Notes under the pieces: model-generated
What the model was told of the DNA's origin: nothing
Database searches by the model: none
Seen by the model: only the letters and a program-made list of their open reading frames with translations
Part shown: positions 46,191-56,227 of the stretch, piece after piece
Layout: each line of letters starts with the position of its first letter
Numbering within the stretch: the stretch's first letter is position 1
From: Candidatus Zhuqueibacterota bacterium
GTDB lineage: Bacteria; Zhuqueibacterota; QNDG01; JABMRT01
Direction: 5' to 3'
Assembly (NCBI GenBank): GCA_013202295.1
Contig: JABMRT010000038.1
Span: forward strand, 62,001 to 126,000
Length of the DNA: 64,000 nucleotides
Position numbers and translations under genes: made by a program

Positions 46191-46841
46191 ATGATATCAA
46201 TTGATTTTTTGCCTAAACTTGTAATTCTTTTATTCAGTGTGGTTTTTCACGAAGTCGCACATGGATGGATGGCGCTTAAAAAGGGTGATACCACGGCACG
46301 CGACATGGGCAGATTGACTCTGAATCCGATTCCCCATATTGATCCTTTTGGCACGATCATTCTGCCTTTGATGTTGATTGTGATTCAATCACCCATCCTC
46401 ATCGGAAGCGCAAAACCGGTGCCGATCAATCCCTTTTATTTTAAAGAGCCCAAACGGGATATGGCGATTGTTGGCGCAGCCGGCCCGGCAAGCAATCTGC
46501 TTTTAGCGGTGATTGCAGCCATCCTATTCAGACTGTTTGTGCTGCTCATTCCTTCCGGTGAGATGATTCAAACCATGATGGTTTACGGGGTGATTATCAA
46601 TCTGGTACTCGCATTTTTTAACTTGATGCCGGTTCCCCCGTTAGACGGATCTCGTATTGCCGCGATGTTTATGAATGAATCCACGCTTGAAAAATATTAC
46701 CGGCTTGAACGATTCGGTATATTGATAGTCATCGCACTGCTTTATTTTGGTGTATTTCGTATCCTGATTTGGCCGATTGTAATTCAGATTGCAAGTATTC
46801 TTATCGGGCCATATGGATTTTACCTGCTTTCCGCAAGATAA
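46191..46841 (+). CDS. Site-2 protease (M50) family zinc metalloprotease
   Basis: LFSVVFHEVAHGWMALKKGD (HExxH)...GAAGPASNLLLA...FNLMPVPPLDGSRI. Confidence 0.95.
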   Translation: MISIDFLPKLVILLFSVVFHEVAHGWMALKKGDTTARDMGRLTLNPIPHIDPFGTIILPLMLIVIQSPILIGSAKPVPINPFYFKEPKRDMAIVGAAGPASNLLLAVIAAILFRLFVLLIPSGEMIQTMMVYGVIINLVLAFFNLMPVPPLDGSRIAAMFMNESTLEKYYRLERFGILIVIALLYFGVFRILIWPIVIQIASILIGPYGFYLLSAR

Positions 46842-46864
46842 TCCATTCTTTTTGGAGTTTTATC

Positions 46865-47959
46865 ATGCAAGAAATTTTTGAAGCACTCAAACAATCCGAG
46901 TCCCTCACTTCAGTCGTACTCAGCACACTCATTCTTATAGGTACGTATCTGGTGAGTCGGCTTGCAGTCTTTGCTGAAAAAATAGTCGCACGACACACAG
47001 TGCAACGCACTGAGACCCTCTATGATGACAAATTGTTTGATATTGTCGATCGGGCCATTAGACGGTTGATCTGGATCGTCGGATTTTACTTGGCATTTCG
47101 ACAGCTTCATATTTTCTGGGCCAACAGTACAATGATTCCTTCTGCAATCAAGGGTGTGCTTTATGTGATTGCAGTGCTGATTCTTGCTCGAATGCTGAAC
47201 CGGATACTTGAAACATTGCTGGAATGGTATACCGAGGAAGTCGGTGAACGCAGCTCAGTACAATTGAAAGAAGAATTCAGACCTCTGCTCCGACGTATGA
47301 TCGGAATCGTCATCTATCTGATGGCTGTTGTACATATCATGCATTATTTTAAGCAGAATATCAGTTCCGTGCTTGTTTCTTTAGGAGTTGGATCCCTGGC
47401 TATCGCCCTGGCTGCGAAAGATACCCTCGCCAATATGATTGCGGGATTTATGATTATGACCGACCGACCCTTCCGGCTTGGTGACCGCATCCTGCTTGAA
47501 TCCGGTGAAATGGGCGATGTGTATGATATCGGACTTCGTACGACAAAGATCCTGACTTTTGATAATACATTGATTGTTGTACCAAATCAGCAAATTATCA
47601 ATGAAAAATTGACAAATCTTTCTTATCCTGATCCGCAGATTCGTGTGGTGGTGCATGTGGGTGTGGCCTATGGTTCCAATCTGGAGCAGGTAAAACAAAT
47701 TATGGAGCAGGCCTGTCTGGATCATCCCGATGTACTGGAGACGTCCCCACCGGAGGCCTACTTTCTGAATTTCGGGGATTCCTCCCTAGATCTGAGGGTC
47801 GTCTGCCGTGTGGCTACCTGGGGCCAGCAATGGCGTGTGTCTGAAGATATTCGGCTGACTGTGTACAAGGCCTTCCAGGAAGCGGGTATAGAGATTCCAT
47901 TCCCGCAGCGGGTAGTGACAGTGCAGAAAAATCCGGATGAACCGTCTCCAGAGTTATAG
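46865..47959 (+). CDS. MscS-family mechanosensitive ion channel
   Basis: SVLVSLGVGSLAIALAAKDTLANMIAGFMIMTDRPFRLGDRILLESGEMGDVYDIGLRTTKILTFDNTLIVVPNQ; ATG inside the ORF given as 46769..47959. Confidence 0.95.
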   Translation: MQEIFEALKQSESLTSVVLSTLILIGTYLVSRLAVFAEKIVARHTVQRTETLYDDKLFDIVDRAIRRLIWIVGFYLAFRQLHIFWANSTMIPSAIKGVLYVIAVLILARMLNRILETLLEWYTEEVGERSSVQLKEEFRPLLRRMIGIVIYLMAVVHIMHYFKQNISSVLVSLGVGSLAIALAAKDTLANMIAGFMIMTDRPFRLGDRILLESGEMGDVYDIGLRTTKILTFDNTLIVVPNQQIINEKLTNLSYPDPQIRVVVHVGVAYGSNLEQVKQIMEQACLDHPDVLETSPPEAYFLNFGDSSLDLRVVCRVATWGQQWRVSEDIRLTVYKAFQEAGIEIPFPQRVVTVQKNPDEPSPEL

Positions 47960-48000
47960 TACCATCTTCAATTCATATTCCATCTTAAAGGATAGAACCC

Positions 48001-48933
48001 ATGCATGATTTTCACAGAGAATCACGTTTCCGGATCTGCCTCCTTCTCCTGATTTTGCCATTTACTTTATTTGGTCAGACTGATCAGATGGTCACGGATG
48101 ATCCCATTTATCCTGCTGATCGTGTTGCTGAAGGCTGGTTTGAAGTGTTGCAAATTACGGATCATGTTTGGCGAATTGATGATCACGGCCGGGACAACAT
48201 ATATCTCGTCGAAGGGGATGAGAAGGCTCTGCTGATTGATACGGGAACCGGTGTGGCTGATCTGAAGGGATTGGTGGAATCTATGACGGATTTACCTGTG
48301 GTCGTGGTGAACACCCACGCCCATCCGGATCACTGCGGAGGGAATCATCAATTCGAGATGGCTTATGTCCATCCCGCAGATCTTGAAACGGTGGCTGTTT
48401 TTGATAATCAAGAGAGTCACGCAGATGCGATCCAACAGGCTTTGCAGGATGAACCCGATCTGTCCAAATCTATTTTACGGGATGCGGATAGTTATAAGGA
48501 TGCGGAATTGATCCCTGTCAAGGCTGGTTATCTTTTCGATTTGGGTAACCGGATGCTTGAGGTGATCGAAGTGCCAGGACATACACCGGGCAGCATTTGT
48601 CTTCTGGATTCGAAAGCAAAGCTCCTTTTTGTCGGCGATAATAATAATACGATTGTCTGGCTCTTTCTGGACGGCTGTCTTCCCCTGGAAGTTTATTTAG
48701 AGGTTCTTCAAAAACAGAATCAACGATCTAACGAATTTGATACCATTCTGTGCGGGCATGGTGATCCTCTTGACGCGGGTTTTATTGAAGAGCAGATTGT
48801 GTGTGCTCGGAACATCCTCAATGGGTCATGTAAAGGCGAACCTTACGAAACGTTTTTTGGTCAAGTTCCACTTTGTACTTATAAAAGGGCGGGAATTGCG
48901 TTTGATCCGGAGAATTTATGGGTGAAGAAATGA
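48001..48933 (+). CDS. MBL-fold metallo-hydrolase (secreted)
   Basis: DNIYLVEGDEKALLIDTGTG...VVVNTHAHPDHCGGNHQFE...PGHTPGSICLLD; N-terminal signal peptide-like segment. Confidence 0.94.
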   Translation: MHDFHRESRFRICLLLLILPFTLFGQTDQMVTDDPIYPADRVAEGWFEVLQITDHVWRIDDHGRDNIYLVEGDEKALLIDTGTGVADLKGLVESMTDLPVVVVNTHAHPDHCGGNHQFEMAYVHPADLETVAVFDNQESHADAIQQALQDEPDLSKSILRDADSYKDAELIPVKAGYLFDLGNRMLEVIEVPGHTPGSICLLDSKAKLLFVGDNNNTIVWLFLDGCLPLEVYLEVLQKQNQRSNEFDTILCGHGDPLDAGFIEEQIVCARNILNGSCKGEPYETFFGQVPLCTYKRAGIAFDPENLWVKK

Positions 48934-49044
48934 GGAATGTTCTAATACGGGTCCGCGATGATTCTTGATTCACAGACGAATTTTCCCTAACTTCGGAATA
49001 GCTTAAAGAGTCGTAAACCACTCACCTAACAGAAAATTATCTCA

Positions 49045-50922
49045 ATGGCACATCTGCGGCAAGAGGTTCAGAGCAAAACAGCCTTCTTAGACTTGTTGTT
49101 TTATGGAAGTATCTTCTTGTTTTATTTTATTTATATCTGGCTTCGAATCGAACCGAATCTATATTTTCTTTATAAGCAACCCGCATTTTACTTCATGCCT
49201 CAATTTATCGGTCCTTATCTGAATTACCCAGGCGGATTACTCGAAGCGTTTGGCGCATTGCTCTCGCAATTCTACCTGATTCCTCCTCTGGGTGCGTTTA
49301 TCCTTTCCACGATTTTATTAGGAATTGCTTTGACAACCCGGTATTGGATTGTCACAATTGGGGGCGGAAAGTCCACACACCTGTGTTTGTTTATTCCGGT
49401 GGTTCTGTTGTTCATGCTGTATCATGATTACGGATATCCATTGGAAGGGTCGTTAGGGTTGTTGGCAGCGCTCTTGGTTTTCACGATTCACAGCCGAATC
49501 TTCAGAAGCCGTCCCTTGTTTTTTTGGGTAATTTCCCTTCTGACACTACCACTATTTTATTACTTATGCGGCGGGCCGGTATTTTTATTCGCGCTACTTT
49601 GTATCCTTTACGTATTGTCCGATAATTCTCAAAAATGGATTTTACGTATTTTGATGGCACTCTCCTTTCTTATCATGACTGGCCTTTTACCCTTTCTTTC
49701 AATCAAGCAAATTATGATTGCTCAGCTCCAGGAAAGAATGTTTGGTAACCTGCTGACGTTCTATCCCTCGCATTTGCCATGGGCGTCTTGGCTTATTTAT
49801 GGATTCTATCCGTTAACTTATCTGTGTGTCCGAGTTTTTAAAATCTCCGGAGTTCAGAAGCAGCTTCAGAAAATCAAGATTTCATCCATTCACAGAATTT
49901 ATCAATTTGCGAGTATTGTCATTTTAAGCGGATTGGCTGCACTTTACACCTTCGATCAAGAGAGTAAATCCAACTTCTCTGCCGAGTACCTGGCGCATGA
50001 ACATCGCTGGGATGAAGTTCTGGACATCGTTCGGGATCAGCCGACATTAAATATTTATACATCCGTACAGGCTAATCGTGCGCTGTATCATACTGGGCAG
50101 CTTCTGGATTCCATGTTTGCTTATCCTCAAGACTGGGGAAAGCACGGATTGTTTCATCCTCAAGAGTACAGTTATATGTATCCACTTCAGATCAGCGATC
50201 TTTTTTTTGATCTCGGGCATGTCACCGAGTCGCAGCACTGGGCCTACGAGGCACAGGCGATTCATAAAGACAGTCCATGGAATCTTCAGAGATTGGTCCA
50301 AACGCATCTTCTGAAGGGCAACTTGCCGACCGCAAGACGGTATTTGTACACACTTGAAAGATCTTCAATTTTCAAAAAATGGGCGGATGTTCATTTATTG
50401 TTTGTGGAACAACCGGCTCGAATTCTAAAAAATACCGCCTTGCGAGACAAGTACAACCTCATGCCCAGAACCGATTTCATTGTACACAGTGCAATTCCGC
50501 AGGATGATCTGGAAGGTTTGTTAAAAAGCAATCCAAATAACCGAATGGCATTAGAGTATCTGATCGCCAATCATCTGTTGTCGAAGCAGCTCGATTTGAT
50601 TGCCGATCATACAAAGTCTCTGATCCGCTTTAAATATCCACACATTCCCACGCATCTTGAAGAAGCGTTTTTGATTTATCTTACATCCGATGCATCGCAT
50701 AATCTGGCTATCCCCGGGTATCAGATCAGGCAAAGCACGGCAGAGAAATTCAAGGATTATCTACGAATTGCAAACAAACACCGTGATAATCCAAGCCGGA
50801 TGAAAGAGGAACTCCATAAAAAGTATGGGAACACGTACTGGTTTTATTATTATTTTCATAAAGAATTGGATATTAAGGCCATACTTGCTCCGGTGCTTGA
50901 ATTGCCGGGAAAGAAAAAATGA
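49045..50922 (+). CDS. DUF6057-like large polytopic membrane protein
   Basis: N-terminal multi-TM region, then a TPR-like helical soluble half (AEYLAHEHRWDEVLDIVRDQPTLNIYTSVQANRALYHTGQLLDSMF). Confidence 0.75.
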   Translation: MAHLRQEVQSKTAFLDLLFYGSIFLFYFIYIWLRIEPNLYFLYKQPAFYFMPQFIGPYLNYPGGLLEAFGALLSQFYLIPPLGAFILSTILLGIALTTRYWIVTIGGGKSTHLCLFIPVVLLFMLYHDYGYPLEGSLGLLAALLVFTIHSRIFRSRPLFFWVISLLTLPLFYYLCGGPVFLFALLCILYVLSDNSQKWILRILMALSFLIMTGLLPFLSIKQIMIAQLQERMFGNLLTFYPSHLPWASWLIYGFYPLTYLCVRVFKISGVQKQLQKIKISSIHRIYQFASIVILSGLAALYTFDQESKSNFSAEYLAHEHRWDEVLDIVRDQPTLNIYTSVQANRALYHTGQLLDSMFAYPQDWGKHGLFHPQEYSYMYPLQISDLFFDLGHVTESQHWAYEAQAIHKDSPWNLQRLVQTHLLKGNLPTARRYLYTLERSSIFKKWADVHLLFVEQPARILKNTALRDKYNLMPRTDFIVHSAIPQDDLEGLLKSNPNNRMALEYLIANHLLSKQLDLIADHTKSLIRFKYPHIPTHLEEAFLIYLTSDASHNLAIPGYQIRQSTAEKFKDYLRIANKHRDNPSRMKEELHKKYGNTYWFYYYFHKELDIKAILAPVLELPGKKK

Positions 50923-52487
50923 ATGGGATTCATCCAACTATAGTGCGCATTTTACTTCTTCTGACGATTTTAATGGTTCTGAGTTGCGGCTTTCCGGAGC
51001 CGGACTCGGTGACACAAATCCTTCGGCAGCCGAAGATCACACCAGATTATGCTGATCTGATTATTCCGCCTAATATTGCACCGATGCATTTCCAGATTCA
51101 GGAAGAAGGGAAGGTCTTTCGAGTGTCCATCCAATCTTCGAATCTTGAACCGATCATAATACAAAGCAGCAATCCGGAGATTCGAATTGCACAAAAAACC
51201 TGGCGAAGATTGCTCCAGAAAAATAAAGGAAAATCCTTTCGCATCGATATAGATGTCCAGACTTCTGATGAAAAATGGGAGCGGTTTGAATCCATTATAA
51301 ACCATGTTTCTGAGTCCGATATTGATGGATTTCTCGTGTACCGCCGGTTGAGGCCCTATCATACACTTTGGGGTACCATGGGGATTTATCAGCGGAACCT
51401 GGAGGATTTTTCCGAGACACCGCTGCTGCTGAACCGGACCATGGATAACACGTGCATTAATTGTCACAGTTTTTATCAGAAGCGGCCGGATCGGATGATC
51501 CTCCACACTCGCGGGCGAAGCGGTTCCGGCATGCTTGTGGCCGATGGCGAGAATGTGATCAAAGTGGATACACGAACCGCGTTCAATCAGGGACATGCGA
51601 CGTTTCGCTCGTGGCATCCCAACGGCGAGATTGTTGCAGTGTCGATCAATCGGTTTATTCAGTTCTTTCACGCAACAGGTGAAAGCCGCGAGGTCTGCGA
51701 TCTGGGATCTGATCTGATGCTATATCATTTTGAATCCAACACAATGTCGACTTACCCGACCATTGCACACCCTGATCGTATGGAAACCTATCCGTGCTGG
51801 GCTCCTGATGGCTGCTCTCTCTTTTTCTGCAGTGCGCCGAAAATAGAATCCTATCTCACAGCTGAAGAGAGGGATATCGATGCAGTATACTCCAGAATTC
51901 AATACGATTTGCATCAGATTCCGTATGATCCCGAATCTGGAACATGGGGAAAGATCACGACAATTCTCTCCTCCTCCGAAACGGGCAAGAGTGTAGTGAT
52001 GCCGAATGTTTCACCAGACGGACGTTTCCTCCTTTTCAGCATAGCGGATTACGGCAGTTTTCCCATTTTTAATAAAAGCAGTGATATATATATGATGGAT
52101 TTGCAAACAGGTGATTACCATAAGCCGGATATCAATAGCGATGAAACAGAAAGCAGTATGTGCTGGTCCAGCAATGGCCGGTGGTTTGTCTTTGTCAGCA
52201 AGCGGATGGATGGGTTGTACGCGTTTCCGTATCTCTGCCATGTGGATGAATCCGGTCGGGTATCCAAGCCCTTCCTGCTGCCACAGGATGATCCCGATTA
52301 CTATGAAACAGTTCGTGAAACCTTCAATGTGCCTGAGTTTGTGACCGGACCGGTTGAGACATCATGGCAGGCGTTGTCCCGTGCAGCATTGGATAACGCA
52401 TCCCTGATTCAAGCGAATCTGGATGAAAAAGTACAGGTCGATCAAGTCACGGGGGCTTCGGTACGAAGTATGTGGCAGCAGCCGTAA
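50919..52487 (+). CDS. Lipoprotein with TolB/PD40-type propeller and a single heme-c-like CINCH motif
   Basis: MVLSCGFPEP lipobox; NRTMDNTCINCHSFYQKRPDRM; GHATFRSWHPNGEIVAVS..., YPCWAPDGCSLFFCS..., VSPDGRFLLFSIADYG; ATGA overlap with the preceding gene. Confidence 0.85.
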   Translation: MNGIHPTIVRILLLLTILMVLSCGFPEPDSVTQILRQPKITPDYADLIIPPNIAPMHFQIQEEGKVFRVSIQSSNLEPIIIQSSNPEIRIAQKTWRRLLQKNKGKSFRIDIDVQTSDEKWERFESIINHVSESDIDGFLVYRRLRPYHTLWGTMGIYQRNLEDFSETPLLLNRTMDNTCINCHSFYQKRPDRMILHTRGRSGSGMLVADGENVIKVDTRTAFNQGHATFRSWHPNGEIVAVSINRFIQFFHATGESREVCDLGSDLMLYHFESNTMSTYPTIAHPDRMETYPCWAPDGCSLFFCSAPKIESYLTAEERDIDAVYSRIQYDLHQIPYDPESGTWGKITTILSSSETGKSVVMPNVSPDGRFLLFSIADYGSFPIFNKSSDIYMMDLQTGDYHKPDINSDETESSMCWSSNGRWFVFVSKRMDGLYAFPYLCHVDESGRVSKPFLLPQDDPDYYETVRETFNVPEFVTGPVETSWQALSRAALDNASLIQANLDEKVQVDQVTGASVRSMWQQP

Positions 52488-52564
52488 CAAGTTATCGAAA
52501 AGTTTACTTTAGATATAATACATCCCTTCAGAGAGGGAGTATCCACATTTTAATTAAGGAGAGA

Positions 52565-53212
52565 ATGATGAAACGGTTTTCTTTAATCCCAATACTTTTA
52601 TTCGTAGTTGTTTTATGGATGGGCTGCTCGACCTCTTCGGACGCTGAAAAGGTTATGCTTTTTAATGGCACTGATTTTAATGGTTGGACGTTTGTACTCG
52701 CAGACACGACTGTCCAACCTGAAGATGTATGGTCCGTGCAAGATGGTGTGATCCATTGTAAAGGTGTGCCGAATGGATACATGCGAACCATGGCATCCTA
52801 TTCCGATTACCAACTCCATGTCGAATGGCGCTGGACGGAGAATCCGACCAATAGCGGTGTACTGTTGCATGTTCAGTTTTTGGATCAAATCTGGCCGAAC
52901 GCATTTGAGTGTCAACTTCAGGCAGAAAGCGCAGGTGATTTTGTATTGATCGGGCCTGGAAGTGTTACAGTAAATGATTCCACATATTCAATCATGGATA
53001 AGTGGCTGGTGATTCCAAAACAGCATGAGAGCAGTGAGAAACCGGCCGGAGAGTGGAACACCTACGAAATCACTGTGAAGGGGTCCACGATCACTGCGAC
53101 GGTGAATGGCGTCATCCAAAATCATGGAACAGATGTTGCGCTCTCTTCAGGATCAATCGCGCTACAGAGTGAGGGATCACCCATTGAGTTTCGCAATGTG
53201 TGGGTAAAATAA
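52565..53212 (+). CDS. DUF1080 (3-keto-disaccharide hydrolase / LamG-like) lipoprotein
   Basis: Lipobox LWMGCS; MLFNGTDFNGWTFVL...VWSVQDGVIHCKGVPNGYMRT...YQLHVEWRWTENPTNSGVLLHV...IEFRNVWVK. Confidence 0.93.
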   Translation: MMKRFSLIPILLFVVVLWMGCSTSSDAEKVMLFNGTDFNGWTFVLADTTVQPEDVWSVQDGVIHCKGVPNGYMRTMASYSDYQLHVEWRWTENPTNSGVLLHVQFLDQIWPNAFECQLQAESAGDFVLIGPGSVTVNDSTYSIMDKWLVIPKQHESSEKPAGEWNTYEITVKGSTITATVNGVIQNHGTDVALSSGSIALQSEGSPIEFRNVWVK

Positions 53213-53332
53213 AAGTGTAATAAATTGTAATGCGTGGTTGCGGAATAGGGAACCGATGATTATCTTCTGTATGAATGACCAATTCATCGGGTCATCCCTC
53301 AGAATGCAGATATTTATATGGGAATATAATTT

Positions 53333-53716
53333 ATGGCAAAGCAAAAAGTACGCGTTTTACTTGTCGAGGATTCTCAATCGACTCGGCTTATGTATAAAAG
53401 GGTGCTTGAGGATGCCGAATTTCAAGTGATTGAAGCAAGCAAAGGCCAGGAGGGTTGGGATCTGGCTTTGGCTGAGATTCCGGATGTGGTGTTACTGGAT
53501 TTAATCCTTCCTGATATGCACGGTCTGCAGGTGTTAAAAAATATTCGAAGTCATGTGAGCACAAAAGAGATACCGGTTCTGATTCTAACCAATGTTCAGG
53601 AAGCTGAAGAAATGCAGCGTACATTAAGTTTTGGGGCAAGCCGGTATGTGAACAAGGGGAATATCACACCTGAAAAACTTGTTGATCTTGTGAACGAACT
53701 ATTAATGATAAAGTAG
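53333..53716 (+). CDS. Single-domain response regulator (CheY-like)
   Basis: VRVLLVEDSQSTRLMYKRVLEDAEFQVIEASKGQEGWDLALAEIPDVVLLDLILPDMHGLQVLKNIR. Confidence 0.95.
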   Translation: MAKQKVRVLLVEDSQSTRLMYKRVLEDAEFQVIEASKGQEGWDLALAEIPDVVLLDLILPDMHGLQVLKNIRSHVSTKEIPVLILTNVQEAEEMQRTLSFGASRYVNKGNITPEKLVDLVNELLMIK

Positions 53717-53801
53717 CTTGTTTACATGATGTTGAGTAATCCCTGTCCCGAATTCTAAATCATCCGGGAAGTTTAAAAACAGACTAAAAGGAATTGAATC
53801 C

Positions 53802-55331
53802 ATGAAAACCAGACGAGCAGCTATTGGGTTATTGATCGCATTGGGGTGTTTCTGCGCTTCATCTCTTTTTACCAACGATTCAATAAAACTGGCCAGTCCC
53901 AATGCTTCTCCAGAAGCCAAAGCTTTGCTGAAATTCATGTACAGTATTTCAGGCAAATACACGTTGACCGGTCAGCATAATTATCCCAATACGAGAGATC
54001 GCAACTCGCAATTCGCGGCCCGGTATATCGGTGAGACGCCCGCTGTCTGGAGCACAGATATGGGATTTGCTGAAGATGGTGACACGGATTCCTATCTTGC
54101 CCGACCGGACATTGTGGATGAAGCAATCCGGCAGCATAACATGGGATCGATCATTACTATCTGCTGGCATGCCGTACCGCCGACTGCGGATGAACCGGTA
54201 ACCTTCCGGCCGGAGCGCGACTCAGATCCCGAGAAACTGGAAAGCGTGCAGGGGAAATTGCTTGATCAGCAATTCCAGGATGTGCTTACACCGGGTACCG
54301 AGCTGTATAAGCATTGGGCAGATCAAGTAGATTCCGTTGCTTATTACCTGAAGAAACTTCAAGACGCCAAAGTGCCCATTCTATGGCGTCCGTATCATGA
54401 GATGAATGGTGATTGGTTTTGGTGGGGTGGGCGTCACGGAAAATACAGCACACGCGCCATTTATAAACAGCTCTTTGATCGGCTTGAGAAACATCACAAG
54501 CTGAACAATCTGGTCTGGGTTTGGAGTGTGGACCGCGCACATCGGCCCGAGATGTATTTTTCGAGATACTATCCAGGCAATGACTATCTTGATATCCTCT
54601 CACTCGATGTCTATGGCAGTGACTTTAATCAGGTCTATTATGACACCCTGATGGCCTTGTCTCAGGGCAAGCCGCTCGTTCTTGGCGAAGTGGGCAATCC
54701 ACCCTCATTAGAAGTTCTTGAAACGCAACCGAATTGGTCACTCTGGGTGATCTGGGCCGGAATGGTTCGGAATACATCAAAGGCACAGTATGAGATTTTC
54801 GCCAATGCTTCCCGTATGCTCAATTTGGAGGATCCTGCCTATCACGAGATGATGGCACCCTACCGTAAAGCATGCAGCCTGCCTATGCTGCCTATCGAAG
54901 AGAAAACCATTAACCTTTCTGGCACCTGGATTCTGGATGAAGACAAGAGTGTTTTTGATGATTGGGGAGCCGGAAATCTTCCTTATAAAATGAAAATTGC
55001 TCAGTCGGGCGATGATCTGACAATAGAGAAATCCTTTATCGTGGAGTGGGGAGATGATCGGGTGACAGAAGAAAAATTCACACTTGATGGTACGGGTGTT
55101 GAGTCTACCTTTTGGAACTCCCCCCAGATTACGACAGCCACTTGGTCTGAAAACGGTGATCTTTTAACAATCGAGGCAAAGGTGACATTTACGCGGGGTG
55201 AAAATACCTCTGAAATGGTAACCACTGAATTGTGGGGGATGAAGGAAAAGGGGAATACACTTTCGATTGAGCAATCCTCAAAATCATTTAGGGGTGATCG
55301 CCAAATCACCATGATCTATAAACGGATGTAA
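53802..55331 (+). CDS. Glycoside hydrolase family 26 (beta-mannanase-type), secreted, with extra C-terminal domain
   Basis: SGKYTLTGQHNYP...ICWHAVPP...VPILWRPYHEMNGDWFWWGGR...LDILSLDVYG...KPLVLGEVGNPP. Confidence 0.93.
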   Translation: MKTRRAAIGLLIALGCFCASSLFTNDSIKLASPNASPEAKALLKFMYSISGKYTLTGQHNYPNTRDRNSQFAARYIGETPAVWSTDMGFAEDGDTDSYLARPDIVDEAIRQHNMGSIITICWHAVPPTADEPVTFRPERDSDPEKLESVQGKLLDQQFQDVLTPGTELYKHWADQVDSVAYYLKKLQDAKVPILWRPYHEMNGDWFWWGGRHGKYSTRAIYKQLFDRLEKHHKLNNLVWVWSVDRAHRPEMYFSRYYPGNDYLDILSLDVYGSDFNQVYYDTLMALSQGKPLVLGEVGNPPSLEVLETQPNWSLWVIWAGMVRNTSKAQYEIFANASRMLNLEDPAYHEMMAPYRKACSLPMLPIEEKTINLSGTWILDEDKSVFDDWGAGNLPYKMKIAQSGDDLTIEKSFIVEWGDDRVTEEKFTLDGTGVESTFWNSPQITTATWSENGDLLTIEAKVTFTRGENTSEMVTTELWGMKEKGNTLSIEQSSKSFRGDRQITMIYKRM

Positions 55332-55344
55332 TGCTTTTAGTCTT

Positions 55345-55378
55345 ATTCTCCGTCCCAATTCGCTCGGGGACGGAGAAT
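55345..55378. terminator. Strong hairpin downstream of the GH26 gene, probable terminator-like structure
   Basis: ATTCTCCGTCCC aattcgctcg GGGACGGAGAAT, 12-bp arms; no clear T-tract. Confidence 0.55.
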
Positions 55379-55415
55379 ATATATCAATGCTGGATTGACT
55401 TCACCGAGGATTATC

Positions 55416-55622
55416 ATGCCGCGATATTATGTAAATACACAGCCTCAGCCAAATGGTAATTATGAAGTGCACAAGGCGGATTGTAATTTATTGCCGGATG
55501 AAGCACACCAATATTTCCTCGGATTTTTTAACCGATGTACCGATGCTCTTGAAGAAGCGAAGACGCATTACCCTCAAGTCAATGGTTGTTTTTACTGCTC
55601 AAAAGAGTGCTATAATTCATGA
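55416..55622 (+). CDS. Small Cys-rich protein of a widespread uncharacterised family
   Basis: MPRYYVNTQPQPNGNYEVHKADCNLLPDEAHQYFLGFFNRCTDALEEAKTHYPQVNGCFYCSKECYNS. Confidence 0.8.
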   Translation: MPRYYVNTQPQPNGNYEVHKADCNLLPDEAHQYFLGFFNRCTDALEEAKTHYPQVNGCFYCSKECYNS

Positions 55623-56227
55623 TCCCTGGCCTTAAGAGATATTCTGCGATTATCATCCCAATATAATTACTCGCTGGAAATAAATGCAGAAGATTATCAC
55701 CAGTTATAATTTCGGTAGCAGCCGATCTCTGAATCGTTGTGATTCTGGTGTAAAATAAATTCATTTCATATAAAATCTTTATGAATATCAGGGCCCTGCC
55801 AGGTTATAAAGACCCGGTGGGGCTTTATAATTCGCAATAAAATTGATTCGATATATCCGGTTGCATTCAATATATCCATAATAAGTGGTGATCTTTTTCA
55901 GGGGCACTGTTTCATTGAATAAATCCATTGAAATCTCATTGTTTTATTTGTACTTTGCAATAATTGTATGCGTATACCGAATTGTTCTTCTTTTCCTTCA
56001 TGGCATCAAAATGGACAGGGTAAAAGTGGAATTCAATTAAAAAAAATGACAGTATTCCAATTCATTTGACGGAGTGGCTATCCAATTATTGAGCTTCATC
56101 GAGGTTTTATTTTACACTTCAATTCCATTGTCATATCATGCATAAACATGGAATTGCTCTTGACCCATAAACAAATATTGCAGAGAGAATTTCATTTGCT
56201 CCCAAATTGGCATGATCGGACAATAAA

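Noticed and set aside
50970-51671. 233-aa minus-strand ORF
   Set aside because: Fully antisense to the PD40/CINCH lipoprotein gene, which has coherent domain content; no recognisable family.
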